Positions 20,676 through 33,959 of a stretch of DNA of 64,000 nt are shown piece after piece. How positions within the stretch are numbered: the first letter of the stretch is position 1; the number at the start of each line of letters is the position of its first letter. This DNA comes from Chionoecetes opilio (lineage: Eukaryota > Arthropoda > Malacostraca > Decapoda > Majidae), in the NCBI GenBank assembly GCA_016584305.1, contig JACEEZ010014018.1, positions 214,001 through 278,000 on the forward strand. Direction: 5' to 3'. The position numbers and the translations under genes were made by a program. The notes under the pieces were generated by a model. That model ran no database searches and was not told the origin of the DNA. It worked only from the letters and a program-made list of their open reading frames with translations.

Positions 20676-22445
20676 ACCTAGATACTACTTGTCCTTACGA
20701 CGGAAGCTACAAAGCCTCCCTCGGTAGGTCGTAAACGCGTCGGAAGGCGCTGACTGGCTAAGGCGAGTAATGACGTCATCAAGCTCATCATTCGTCACCA
20801 GCCAATGACAAACTGTTTTTAAAACTTCTCGACCAATCACAAGCCAGCGAGACATATTTCCGGGCAAGAATGGCATGCCAGACTGCCTCTCTCGGCCTTC
20901 TGTCCCCGTCATCTAAAACTAATTCTCGTTTTATTTGGAATGCTTGCGTTTTAAGGAGTTTTAATGTATCAGATAGTAAGATATATAAGTAAGAAGCCTG
21001 TGTTGCTAGTGTTTTGGTGGTAGAAGGTGTGTATGTGGGTTAAAATAGTGAATATTTGTTATGGGGCGGCCCCGCGGCAAGAATTTCTCCGTCACTCACT
21101 GCCTGGCCAGCAGTCACCTCATCATAACATCTTTAAATCACCCTTATTTAAGGTGACACACGGTGCTACATTGATTTAGAAAATGACACGTGTATATAAC
21201 ATCTCACCATAATCACTAACTTGTATAATAACGAGTAATAAGACGTTTAAGCCTGCCCAAACCTACCGTGGCGGAGGAGGGAGGCGCCCGCCGCCTTTCA
21301 AAAGTTTTGAGTCAAAACCCGCCGTCATCCGCCTCACCTGTGCCTTCCTGAAGAAGACAGTCAGCTCCTACGCCTGTGATAGCACCATAGGATATCACCA
21401 GGGATCATAGGATTCCTCAAGGGGTTCTCGCACCTCTACTAAATATTACCAAAGACATCTATCTCCCTTGGTGTTGATATCCACCTCACGGGCTTCATGC
21501 TGCTGCTGCTGCTGCTGCTGCCGAGGCCGCGCTGCCCAGACGTGGATGAGACTCTTGCTTTGTATTTCATCTCTTTACTCATATATATGACTAATATCCA
21601 TCCAAATGCAATCATATGTCTACATTCACCTAGTGAAATGATATTTCATAGCATACCAAGCAATAATAAGCGAGCCTGGAGACTTCCTACCTCAGCTAAT
21701 ACCGGTCTCGAGCAGTCGTTGGCCAGTCTGCACGTTTACGACCAAACCTACGACTTTTCCGCACTGTGGGTTCCTGTTACGACCGACGTCGGACTTCCGA
21801 CCAAAAAATGGTCATAAAGTGTTTTGTGGCTTCTCCTGGTGTCATTACTGACCCAACCGCTGTCAGCGTATTAGCGTACTGGTTATATTATATGTATGTG
21901 TTAATCGATACTAATACAGGATGTCTTGAGTGTCTGTGTGTCTTGTACTGGCGCCTAGCGGATGCTGAGTGTTGACACCTTTTGATGAGGTTATGTTGAC
22001 GAAGTATCACGCCATGGCCTATAAAGATGACGTGGACAGTCAACCTGGTGTCTTGAGGCAACACGAAGACACCTTGCCCCTGGCTCCAGAATGCACACAC
22101 AAGTTGTGTGTGTGTCATCTCAGCGCACTGCCCAAGGATGATGACGCTGACGAGAGTGCAACAGGCCTGAGAGACATGTCCACCGGAACCTGTCAGTTCC
22201 GGCCTGCTTTCCTCATATGCGGCAGACGCAGTGGGAGAGGGCAGATTACGAGGAGACGCGTTACAGAGCCCTCCAACTCACGACACACCTTCCTGTGTGT
22301 CTGTGTGCATTCCACACCCGGGAGGTGTGTGAGTGCTTTGTCACGACATTAACTGTTCCCGGCTCTGTCATTAGACATTAGTTTCATTGGCCGTTACTTA
22401 ACGAACTGCGTGACATTATTATTGTATAAACTTCACAAGTGTAAT
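20676..22445. other. Gene-free region with small repeats
   Basis: Contains a dispersed repeat (about 21355-21450) and a (CTG)n run at 21498-21522. No convincing coding region is present: the frame beginning with repeated leucines at 21497 is just the CTG run. The rest is unassigned. Confidence 0.45.
21355..21450 (+). repeat. Dispersed repeat R2, copy 1
   Basis: Shares CCTGTGAT-GCA-CATAGGA, ATCACCAGGG-TCATAG and TTCCTCA blocks in the same order with 37930-38035. It is short and non-coding. Confidence 0.7.
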
Positions 22446-22485
22446 ATATATATTATATATATATATATTATATATAATATATATA

Positions 22486-22539
<54 letters not shown>

Positions 22540-22543
22540 TCGT
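22446..22543. repeat. (AT)n microsatellite
   Basis: About 98 bp of TA/AT dinucleotides with occasional phase slips. Confidence 0.95.
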
Positions 22544-22718
22544 TTGTAGTATACTGTCTTACTCGAATCCTTTGGCACTAAAAGAACACTATAAATTACG
22601 TAAGAACCGCTCGACCACGTTTAGCCCATACCACTTTATTGATGTGTACCTCTGGGCAACGAAACAAGTTACCAGCCCGTCAAGAGGGCATCATCCGGCA
22701 ATCACCCTTACAGGTTAG

Positions 22719-24362
22719 TAACCAGTATCAACATGGTGTGAACCCGTTACCCGTAAAATAACCATACTAAAAAGGGTAACAAGCGTAGTAGTGGACGGTA
22801 GAGGCTGTAGGCTGCTGAGGGGGATGTGAAGCATTTGCAGGTGTCTCGTGCCGATGACAGTGACGTCGGGGCCTGGTAACATCTGGAGCCTTGAAGTAGA
22901 CTCGCCGTGCACCAGGTGAACGCAGACCGGGGTGGGAGTCATGGCACTGGAAGGTGAGACATCTGATAGGCTACGACAGTTGCTGTATTTACGCCGTGAG
23001 GTGGGTGATACGCGCCACCCTGGCCATCGTGGCTAGGCGTGTTGCGGCAGAACTTGTCGTAGTGGCCAGTCCTTTTGCAGAGGTGGCATTGGGCTGTCTT
23101 GGCGGGACACTTGTCAGTTCCCGCCCAATTACCTTGACGGCCGCAGTTGTAGCAAGACGCAGCCCTGGCCGGACACTTTGGGCCATGACGCCGCGTGCAG
23201 GATTGGCAGGGATGGACAGGGCTGGGAACCGCTGTTCTACGTTGAGTCTTCAAGCGCTGACCTGAAGGTGGCTGTTGAGGTGAATAAGGCGTCATGTCGT
23301 GGCGCCTGCCTTTCTTGTAGGTAGACATGACGCGAAGCTGGCTTGGAGACGAGTATATAGCGGAGGCTGTATGGCGGGTGGCTTCGAAGGAACGGCAACA
23401 GGTGACCACGTCTTGAAGAGAAGCGCCTGTGTCTAAGGAGATAAGGCGTTGAATCAGCTCATCTTGCACATCCATCAGCAGAACCATTTTCAATTGGATC
23501 TCTGCGCACGTCATAGCCTTACCAGTACACAAGTCGATCTCCTCTGCCAGGTTCTTCAGGCGTACGAAGAAATCGGAATGACTCGCCGTCAGCCTGCTTA
23601 CAACACAGGAGTTCTCGACGGCGTAGTGCTTCATTTCGTTGACTCCTGAAGTGGGACTGTAGGGTGTCTTAAGACCTCTGTCACAGTCAAGGAAGTGTCA
23701 GATGCGATCCCTAGGGTATGTTCTAGGATCCTTTGTACGTCCAGAGCCACAGCCATCGGCAGCTGGATGAGTTGCTTATGTCGTGGCAGCCTTTGTGAAT
23801 CCAGCATGGTGGAGAAATCTTCCCACAGACGACGCCACTGCCGGAAAACTTGGAAGGAAGAATCAGCCAGCAACGTCGGTGGACTGTGGGCCACATGCTT
23901 GCCAGCGGAAGTTGCGACGGTGGGCGTGGCAGCCACAGGAGAAGCGGCGAACGGGGTGGTTGTCGCGGGAGCCGCGACCGTGGGTAATGCGCCGCTCGCA
24001 CCGGCTTCGTGGAAAGCTGGAGGTGAAGGAATGTCCCGCGCGCTGGCCGCAGACTGTGGTCTGTGCGGAGGAGACTAAAGTGTGACAAGTACTTGAAGCC
24101 GTGAATCCTCCTCCTTTCTCCTGGCCTCGTTGTCACGTAATCGTCTCTCCTCATCACGCTGGCACCTCTCCTCTTTGTCCTGGATGCGTCGATTATCAGC
24201 TGATAACAGGGACTCTTCCAAATAGCGAATCAAACTTGATATCGCGTCCCCTGGTAGCGGGGATGAATGTGTTGTGTTTAGTGGTTCAAAGGGTGGGGAA
24301 GCAATTTCCTCTTCGTCATCCTCCGAGCCGCATGCCGCAGGTGACAAAACGGGGAATGACAT
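22719..24362 (-). pseudogene. Gag-protease remnant of an LTR retrotransposon
   Basis: On the minus strand, from an ATG at 24362: an acidic N terminus, a coiled charged segment (about 24090-24240, rich in Arg/Glu/Asp), a gag-like capsid segment (about 23640-23930, VFRQWRRLWEDF), a second capsid part with FVRLKNLAEEIDLC (about 23540), and a nucleocapsid with Cys/His knuckles: CQSC-TRRH, CYNCGRQGNW (the expected His is Asn) and an intact CHLCKRTGHYDKFC. After a stop near 22940 a protease-like segment follows, with GPDVTVIG where a functional retropepsin has a DTG motif. The catalytic Asp is therefore missing. Frameshifts occur near 24075 and 23590-23635. No RT follows; a microsatellite and unassigned DNA replace it. 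The layout resembles Ty3/gypsy elements. Confidence 0.8.
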
Positions 24363-25879
24363 CTTAAAGGGAGACGCTAATTGAAAAAATAACCACCGTA
24401 CGTGGAATATCAAAAACACAGGGGAATGTGGGTTGTGTGTGTATGTGTGTGGCGTTGGAAGCGGGGGTGGGGGAGGGGGAAGGGGGGGGATTGTCTCTAG
24501 GGGCCGGCCCGGGCACCTGGTTTTTCAAGGGTCAACCCGTAACCAAAAGCAAAAAAAACGATTCCGATTGAAACCAAAAACAAACCAAAACGGACGGCCC
24601 CGGTACAGGGAAAAAAAAAAAAACGCACCAACTGGAAAAAAAACCACCGGCACAAATCAACTTTAATAACCACTGGTGACCCCTACCCGTCATTTTACGG
24701 CCAGTCCACATGCCCTTAACGGTTCTGTTTCAACCCCAGGCAAACCCACGAAGGCACCCCACAGGATGCGGGAAACGGGAAAAAGTAAATCCAGGGGAGG
24801 GGGAAGCGTGAGTCGGTAAGAAGGATGCTCCGTGGGGAAGTCAAAGGGGTGAGGTGTTGTTCTGGGGGGGGAATGGGCGGAAGTCACGTTGGGCCCGGTC
24901 TCTAAGTTTCTTATACACTGCGATCTTGCAACCCATGTTGCTCGGGGTTTGCAGTGATTAACCGGAGGGGTTGAGGGGGGAGGTTTATCCGAGGAAGAAA
25001 AAGGGGCGAGCATCCTTCCGTAGGTGTTTTATTTCTAAAGGGAGCAGGGAAAAAAAACGGGAAAAAAACACCAGCTGTGTTAGCGGTCCCGGCTTACAGG
25101 GCAAAAAAAACGACTGGCGTTACATGGGAATCCGCCGGTCTCGCAGGGGCGCGGCTGTTGGTCCATTAAAAAAGTCACATAACAGGTGTTTGCAAACATT
25201 GTTATTTGTTATGTGGTTAGGGAAATTATTTTATAGAAGGCATGGTGGAATATTATGTAGGTGTTGGGAACGGTTTTCTGGTTTATTAGTCGGCCCATAA
25301 TCCCACAAAACCAAGTATATAATTCCCATTTTATACTGATTAAAAACCCATCAGGGAAGGGGGGGAAATGGAGTTGATGTTTTCGCAAAATGTTCCAGGG
25401 GGAAAATTCGCAAAAAAAAAAAACTGGGCCTTCCCACTGGTCATGGGGGGGGGTTGGGGCGCGGGGCCATACTCTTGACGAGTAGCAGTTTCCCAGTATA
25501 CAGTTAGGGGTTCTTTTTTGGTGTGGGGACTATTCACTTGTGGCCAGGAATTAAAAATGTGATATTTTCTGTATTCTTGTGGCTTGTATGAAAGAGAAAA
25601 GGGATTAATGAAGGTCCCTCATGTGTAACACTGCATCATCTGAAAAAAAACAAAAAAAAAAAAACAAACTATCCCATGGTTTATCATAAAAAATTAAAAA
25701 AATCTTCTGTAGGGGCGCACAGTCTGCGGAAAATTCAAATGATGAGTAGTGTGTAATTTCCACCTAGTTCAACCCTAGTTGTATTTTTACAGGGGGGGGA
25801 CCTGAGGCGACCTACACTCGTTTAATGTGCCCCGTGTCCTCCAATTTGCTTACATTTTAAATTACATCAAAATCCATTA

Positions 25880-26140
25880 GGTTCTGGGTGTTGGTGCCAA
25901 AAAAAACCCATAAAAAACCACCGGGAAGGGGCGGGTCCCCCAACAAAACCCCCGGGGGCTTAAACATCGGTAAAAAAAAAACCATTCATGGCGGTGGGAA
26001 ACGGGGCTCGGGTTTTAATAGGAAGGGGGGGGGGGACAAGGCCCATCTAATCTCCGCCTCCGGCCCCGGGGATCGAAAACCCGAAGGACCTTTCTCTGTT
26101 GTGGGAACCGAGCGTGCTAACACAAAACCATTACACTGAC
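25880..26140 (-). mobile_element. Degraded SINE copy
   Basis: Shows the same ordered landmarks as the SINE at 57590-57885: CCGGG, GGCTCGGGTTTTAA, GGGGATCGAA-ACCCG, and GAGCGTGCT. Most are altered by homopolymer expansion, so the copy lies in the doubtful-quality region. Confidence 0.55.
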
Positions 26141-26254
26141 GGAGTAACCCCTAAGTGTACAACCCCTAAGTGTGTGTGTGTATGTATTAACAAGGCATGT
26201 ATTCAGTTGTTAATCCAAACATTTAGGTATGTACAGGCGGGTAAAGCTAAACCT

Positions 26255-26430
26255 TATTTGTGCATTTTTTGATAAAAAAAAGCACCAATTTTTGGCACAG
26301 GGAGGGGTTAGGGGGACCAAATTTTATCATTGAACAAAATTTGGATGTGGGGAGCCCATCCCCGCCCACACCTTCACCCCTGGCCGGCCGTGGCGGCCCA
26401 TATTTCCAAAAACATGGGCTGCCCCAGCCC
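26255..26430. repeat. Dispersed repeat R3, noisy copy
   Basis: Inverted relative of 35790-36010. Shared landmarks are TGCATTTTTTGATAAA, GCACCAATTTTTGGCA and GGCCGTGGCGGCC. Confidence 0.6.
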
Positions 26431-27649
26431 GCGAAGGGGGGGTGGACAACCCAAAAGGCACCCACAGGAAAAAAAGTTAGATAAAAGTTGCTGCTTTTGG
26501 GAGGTTTTAGTGAATGGGCTTTATGGAAGTTTGGAATCAAGATTCAAGGAGAGGCTCTTAGGGTCACCATTTTTGGGGGAGGGGATGCTGCTGATTTTAA
26601 ATTAAAAAACATATTTAGGGCTAATTTGCAGTGGAAAAATGGGCGACCAAAGGAAAACCCATTTTGACTCAGGCAATCAAAAATAATGCTGACATTCCTG
26701 TGGAATAAGGCTAGATTAATTTAAAGTTGTGGGGGAAAAACAAAAAAATGTTTATCTGGGACCTTTTCTTCCTTTCCTGTCTGTCACATAGGCTATTCAT
26801 GGGACACTGCCCAACCGCCCAAACTTTAAAAAAAAACCCCCATGGGCGGGGGGTGGACTCTTAAGTGGAAGGGTTTTCTTCTGGTGGGCTGCGGGTGGGG
26901 CCCTTCTTTAAGAAAAGCCGGGGGTTCTTTATGGCACTATCAAAAAACCGGCGGGGGCCTTAAAAAACCCCCAGGGGCGACAACAAAATGGTGGTTGTTG
27001 TGTAGTTACAAAACAATCGGGGGGCAAACTTCACTCGATGCACCCACCTTTCAAGCCACAGTCGGCCGCCCCGCGCGTACAAAAGCAGTACAACAAGCCC
27101 ACTTGCCATGGGAGGCCCCACACGGTTTTCCTTCCAGGGCCGCTCGCTTCTGATGGGGACACCACCAGCCCTTTCTTTGGCTGGGTTGGTGTCAGTGGCC
27201 CGCCGGACGGACAGGAGGAGTTTACCTGCTGGAAAAAGACCACTTCGTTACCTATATAACGTACGAGAGGCCCATTGGAGGACCGAGGTTTACGAAGGGG
27301 CCACCAGCCCACGTAAGGCACGTAAAAGATTAGGCTCTGATAAAGGCCACGAAAAGGCGCGACAAGCAACAAGCGATCTTTTGGTCCTTCACAGGGAGGG
27401 GGGGGGGAACACCAAAAGGGCCACCCAACAAACCCAGGGGGGGGACTGCTGGCTTGAAAGTGCTTACCACCACTGCCCACCAACTACCCACCCCACGAGG
27501 GGGGGCGTCCCCTGGGGCTGCAAAAGGGGGGGGACGTGGCGGAGGGGACTGGGAGAAGGGAAGGGCAAAAGGCTGCACTAAAACTAAAAAAAACATCTGA
27601 CGAAAGGCAGCTGTTAAAGCTCGTGCTCGTGGGCCTTCTGGCCAACCAC

Positions 27650-27945
27650 CGGTGCCACCCACCCAACCACCACGAGCCCGCCCCTGCCCGGCCCTGCCCG
27701 TGCCCCTGGGCCTTCAGGACAAGAGAGCGAAGGCAAGGGGGCGGGACAGGGCCAACAGTGCTAGGGGAAAACCTCTACCCAAACTCACCACTGCAGGCCC
27801 TTGCCGGGACGCTGGCCCCTGGCCCACCGCCGCCCCTGCCCATGTTGCCCCCCTGGCCCACCGCCACCCCTGGCCCATGGCTTGCCCCATGGCCACCCGG
27901 CCCGCCCCTGCCGACGCTGCCCCTTGGCCCGTGCCCCTTGCCCCC
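27650..27945. repeat. GC-rich minisatellite-like tract
   Basis: Irregular repeats of GCCCCTGGCCCA and CCGCCCCTGCCC, giving Pro/Ala-rich or Gly-rich frames on both strands. A short related tract is at 28335-28440. Sequence quality here is doubtful. Confidence 0.55.
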
Positions 27946-30900
27946 TAGGAAAACGGAGAAGCGGGGGAACAGGGAGGAAAAAAAAAACAGGTTTATTTTT
28001 GCAAGTGCTAGGACCTCTGCCCAAACTCACCACCACCCACCATTTTTTTTTTTTTTTTTTTTTTTTTATATATAAAAAACAAAAACATGTTTTCACTTGA
28101 GTTTATAATTTTTGTAGCGTTAAATTTTAATTTTGTAAAAAATTATTGCCGTTCATTCGTATTCCGCATTTTATTATTATGGTTAAAAAAATGATTGTAT
28201 GTTCTGCCCTAAGGAAGTCAATTTGCATCAGGCAGAATAATGGGCCTATAAAATTGTGGGTTATATATTTATTTACTGTGGTATTATAAAAATTTTATTT
28301 GGCAATAAAAACTCTATAAAAAAAACCCACTGCAGGGGCCCTGCCGACACGTGCCCCTGGCCCCCCGGGGGACCGGCCTGCCCTGCCGGGGGGACGCCCG
28401 CCGACGGCTCCACTGCCGTCGCTCTTTCCGCACTCCACCTGCCAACAGGGGACCACCTATGAGTGATACGTCAAAAACGAAACCCATGGGGGACTCTTCA
28501 AAAAGTGATGGGGGGGGGAAAACCGCTTTCTTTTTTTAGTGTTGAAAAATGGGACTTTCGCAGGGATTATGATGGTGATTGATTACGGACGAAATGTTAA
28601 ACGGCGGGTTTTTGGGTTGGGGCGTGGGACAGTTTGGGACAGTGAGTTCCGAGCATGACCCAGGGACAAAGAGGGGCCGCTCGTTCGGCGGGTGAGGAAA
28701 AATTTGGGGGAACGAGGGATGTGTTGTTTCGTGGACCCCACGACAAGTGGACTTTGGTCTTGACGTGCCCGCCAGGACGCAAGGGGACCGATGGTTTTCA
28801 ATTCCCGACGCTAAAATTCATAAAACGTGTGTTGTTGGTCAGGGGGGGGACGGGGGCCGATTTTGTTGGGCCTGGACAAGCCCCATTTTTGAGGTTGGAA
28901 GGGGGGTCGGGTTCAAAAAAACTGCTGGAGTGGGGGGGCCCTGTGGTGGGGGGGGACGGGGGACCCCTCCACAACCGAGATGGGATTTCTTCTCGCTTTT
29001 TTTTCGACTTTGCAAGCCTAAAAATTGGAAGTACATTAGTTGCCCAAACCAAATGCCTTATCAAACAGGTGGGTGTTGGGCAAAATGGGGACTTCAATTT
29101 CGCCAAAAAGGCGCCGAATAAAGGGCGTGGTGAAAAGGATAATGCCTGTAAAAATGGAAATTCCTGGACGTTTTTTTGCATTGTTTTGATGCTCATGCCC
29201 TCTTTGCACGAAAGCATGTGCTCCAAAAAACCCATTTCTTGGGAAAGGCACGGACGCCCCTCATCGCTCTCCCAGTTTTTCAAATAAAAAAATTATTTGT
29301 TACACGGGAACTCGTGGACCAGAATTTTTGTTGCTGCTAAGGGTTTATGCAACTTTGGCAGGGGGAACCATTGAAAAAAAATCCTAACCAGGGGATTGAC
29401 AGGGGGAAATATGGAAAAAATTTCGGGAAAAAAAAATGTTCCACCATGTTGGGAAGTGGGGGAGAGGTTACAAGAGAAACTTTTACCCCTTCCACAACTT
29501 GGTGAATGATGAGAGTCTTCGTTGCTTTTTCAAAAGGGGGGGAACGGCGGTATTCAAAAAACAGTAGATCCCCCTGAAGAGGCACAGGGTTTTGGGATCC
29601 AAGTCTCTTCGTGTTGTTTGGCGACTGTGGAGGACAGGGCCTCGTGCTTGACATGATTTCGTTTCTATACCGGAAACCGATATTAGACGTGCCCAAAAAA
29701 GTCCCCCGCTGGCCAAGGGGGACCCCATGCGGGGGCATGTCCCCCCCACGTGCATTCGTCAAGAAAAATGGATGGCCCACTTTACATGGGGCCATAGTTC
29801 AGCGTCTTGTTTTACACCGAATAAATTATATATAATTGGGTATACTTTCTCCTTGCTCTCTGCCAGCTTTTCTTCAGGATTAAACAACAAAACGGGGTCA
29901 TGTGGAAAAAAAACAAAAACTGTTCAGAAAGACAAAAAAAAAAGTTGGGATGGCCTAAAGTTCGTCGGTTCATGTCCACCTTCCCAAATTTCCGGGGAAA
30001 TTTTTCCCTCCTCCAATGGGATTTACACCAATCCCGATAAAGGATGACCTTGCACAAGACAAACCCCACCGCGAGGCGAAAGGAAAAACGTGACGGGGGA
30101 AGGGGCGGGACGAAGGGGGGCCCGGAAAGTACCAGATGATGGGGAAGAAAAGGGACCGGAAAAATTTTGTGGCTCTAAGTGAAGGGATGAAAAGCGTTGA
30201 CCGTTGCATATGCTTTTTTCGGGGGGGGGGGACAGTTCCACAAACAGGGTTGCCACCAAGAGGGGGAACAAATTGGTAAAAAGGGTCCACTTTTACCGTA
30301 CCAAGAAGACCCATTCAAAAACCTAGAAAACATAAAGGAACAAATAAGAAAAATAAGGAAAAGCTACAAGAGGGCCGCGGAGGGCCTAACAACGGTGGTA
30401 GGGTGTCCCTTGTCCCACCTAAAAAAAAACACTTTACCTACACCCAACCCTTTCAATTCCCCATCCATGAAAACCTATCCCAGCTTTCCCCTTTTAAATG
30501 GGCTCCCCAATGGGACTCAGGGCCACTAACTAACCTGGTCTTACTGGAGGGGAAACCATTTTCAAATTTCATTCACCAAACCCTATTGTGAAAAAAACCC
30601 CAGGTTTTTTCCCTATTTTTCCTTCTAAAAAAAATTTCCTACCGCTTTTTCCAGGCTTGAAATCCGTAACTTCTTGTTCTACCCCTGGGGGTTAAAAAAG
30701 CCGTAAGAAAACTTTTTCCTAACCTTCTCCTTTTATTACAAAAATTTCCCTTTACTTCCACTTAAAAAAAAACTTCTAACAGAATCGGCCTCTACTCTGG
30801 GCGTTCTTCTCGGAAGTGGAGTTTGTAATTTTAATAAAACTTCAAATTCTCCCTCTTTTCATAAAAACTAAAAGGTACGGGCATCCCTGGTATCATTTTG

Positions 30901-32829
30901 GTCATCCTTTCTCTGCAACTTTTTCTAACAAACCCCACTTTAATCCATCTGTAATTATGGAAGGGACCAAAAAAAAAAAAAAAAACAAAAAAAACTTGAA
31001 ACTTGCATTTAGTCTTAGGGGTGAGGGGCCTGGGACTACGAGGCCAGATAAAACGCCTTAAGAATTTTAAAACTTCCGGCAACTGTCTACTTTTTAAAAA
31101 AAAACCAACTTCTGGGTAATGACTCTTTTAATACTCTAAGTAGCTCTTATTTTGGGCCTCAATTTACATTTGTTTTTCCTTAAGGGTCGGAGGTCTGGGC
31201 TTTTTTCACCCTCACTCCAAAGATCTTTTTCACTCTGGATATTTTCAAGCGGATACCATTGCCTTTATGGGTGTATCTATTACCAGGGTTTTTTTTCTAC
31301 CAAATAAACATTTCAAATAACGCTAAACATTTATCAATATTAAAAATTCCATCTGCCATCTTGGGACTTGCCCATCGTTTTAAGTTTATCTAAGTCTCCC
31401 TGCAAATATGGGTTTTTAAACGTCAAGGGGGACTGATGATCCAATAATCCTTTACCTAAAACTTAGTTATCATCAAAGGCAAACTGCTGATATTTCACTG
31501 CTAAAAATCCCTGGCTTTAACCCTGACATCGGGTAGTGGAAATACCCAAGAAACAGCGCCTGGTGGGGACAAAAAGTCTGACTGCCAGTTGTTAGGCGGT
31601 GAGGTTGTTCTGAGAAGGGACAGTAAAAATGGTACACAAGTGTTCCTTCCAATCTTGTGGATATTTTACCATGGCCTCAACGCCGTACAAAAACATGTGG
31701 GGGCTGGTTAAAGGAAGGGGGGGGGGACCCCCATGGGCCCCGAAAACGAGAAAACTAAAAAAAAATAAAGTTCCAGGGGGAACAGACTTCCGTCTTATTA
31801 AAATGTTCTCTACCAACTCTGGGAAAATGTATGAACCTACTCCAAAAAAGGAATGGTGAACCTGGGCGGGGCGGGAACGGGGGACGTCCAGGGGACCCGG
31901 CATTCCAGGTGGGGATTGGCAGAGTGACACTAATTTTCCAGGGGTCCACACGGGAGTATGGGTTGGCAGGTCGGGGCGAAAGGCAAGAAAATTTTCAAGT
32001 TGGTTTCACGGTTTGGCGCCCCCAAAAAGCCCCCAAACCACAAGGGGGGGGAGACCCAGGGTCTACAAATAAGGTTTCACCTTACAAGTGCCAGGGGAAG
32101 TGCAAGGTTGCATTCTGTTTGGGTGAATGTTCCGGGGACTTCCCACACGATTACTGAAATTACTAAGGTCTCCGCCCACCGGCCCTGGGGGCTCGTGCCC
32201 TAACCTCACCTCAAAAAAAAACTCCACCTCACCTGAACGTACCTGAACCTACCTAGACTGGGTGACCCACGATTACTTATGTCACTCACCGAGGTTACAA
32301 GATATCACCTGTGATAAATCACTGTAATTTTTATATGTAATAAATTTTTCATTATCTGTTTAACTGCCATTAAAATTATAATGCTATGTTTGTATTGTAA
32401 ATTTCAATTTTCTATAAATATTATGTTCTTTGTTTCATTTCTTATGTTCCACCTCAAAAATAAATAAATTTCCCTTTTCGTGTCAAACTCAAATAATATC
32501 GTTCTTTATTTTTTTAGCTGGTTTTCTTGGGCCTACTTATTGGTTGTTTGCCCACTTTTTTCCACATGTGATTTCCAAAAATGGTATGTCTTGCTGGCGG
32601 TAAATGCAAGGCATGAAAAAAAAGTCATCTATACGAAGCGATATAACCCGGCAATTTACCCTCAATGTAAAAAAACACCCTCCAACTTCCCCTCCCTCCC
32701 CCCACACCGTCTCCCCAGACAAAAAACCCACCCACCTTGCAGTTTGACAGAAGCTATAGGGTGGAGAAATCCCATTGACCTCCATTGGGCCCTTCGGGGC
32801 AATAAACACTTTGTTTTTTTAAGGTCCCA

Positions 32830-33370
32830 ACGATATGTTCCGCCCGTAATGCATATGGTCGAGAAATGTGGCATATTCCTTGATATGGGTACTGGTAGCC
32901 TACATACATATACGTAATTTATATAGCATGAAACTGCTGATAAATACGAGATATACGCGATATTTGGCACCCACACCCTCTCCTCCCTCTCCTTCTACCC
33001 CATGGCAGCGTGCATTCTATTTTCGGCTGCCCTCGCATATTTTCCTACTATATATCGCATATTTAGTCATAGGCGGGCATATACTTGGTATATGGGGACA
33101 TATACATAAAGACCGTACGATATATAGCATGAACTGCTGAAATTACCAGATATACGCGAATATTAGGCACCACGGTTGCGTTCCATTTTAACTTTCTAAA
33201 TTCTCACGCATAATTTGAGTTATATGTTTGTATTTGCGTCCTATTTGTGGCATAGTCCTTGTTATATGGTGTCGCCTAATACGTAGCTACTGTCATATAG
33301 GTATGAAACAGCTGAAAACAGCTGGAAAATGCGAGATATACGAGATATACGCGATATACGCTCTAACCCA
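32830..33370 (+). repeat. Tandem repeat, about 175-200-bp unit
   Basis: The landmark TATAGCATGAAACTGCTGA followed by CGAGATATACGCGATAT recurs at about 32920, 33118 and 33293. The intervening sequence shares GGCATA-TCCTTG-TATATGG motifs. It may be a short satellite array. Confidence 0.65.
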
Positions 33371-33959
33371 CCCTCTCCTCCTCTACTTCTAACCCCTGAC
33401 CGGGCCGGTTTATCGCCCGGGAATCTCGCCGCGCGACACCAATCTAGCCATACGATGCAGTTCGCGTCCCATTTTTCAAACTACGGACCGCCCCCCCCCC
33501 CACCCCCCAGACATATTTGGGAGTCAAATAGATATGGCCGAGTGCGCTACAACATTCCCTACACGCTGATGTAGTTTTATCGATTTTTGCAAGGGTCGTC
33601 AAAATGACCATACCTTCGCCCAGGCTATAGGTGTCTAAAGCATACCCTAACTTTTAAGCGGTTAGAAAAATTATTAACACAATTATGATAATTACATCGC
33701 GAATACAACAACCAATAACAGAGCAGATAGAGATAATTAGGTGGCTTGCTCTCATCAGAAAATTCCTGGGAAGTCAAATGTTATACTTCTGTGGTAAATG
33801 GACCACTAATCATTTAATTATCATGTTAATTAACACAATAAATATGCTAAATGACAATATGCAGATAAGTTCACTGTTTTACAGTACCTGTGTACTGGTT
33901 GGAACAGTTCAGAATCTTCAATCTTAAGTTTGCGAGTTCAGTTCTGAGAGGCTGCGCTT
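33371..33959. other. Unassigned gene-free sequence
   Basis: A C-run at 33489-33509 and AT-rich sequence. No gene is recognised. Confidence 0.35.

Larger units (their letters stand above)
24430..32230. other. Low-confidence sequence, probably error-rich consensus
   Basis: An abrupt change in texture: hundreds of runs of 4-10 identical A, G or C, few CG-balanced stretches, and repeat copies that differ from cleaner copies mainly by bases being replaced with their neighbours. For example, 26255-26430 resembles 35790-36010, and 25880-26140 resembles the SINE at 57590-57885. Many long GC-rich open frames here are unsupported. I recognise no credible gene. Confidence 0.65.

Noticed and set aside
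21497..21817. Frame starting with a leucine run that looks like a signal peptide
   Set aside because: The leucines come from a CTG microsatellite and the remainder shows no domain.
27038..29287. GC-rich open frames of 100-210 codons
   Set aside because: They lie in the error-rich segment, overlap each other in five or six frames and match no known family.
33489..33510. Poly(C) stretch as a possible regulatory tract
   Set aside because: A lone C-run with no associated gene; it may be a length error.
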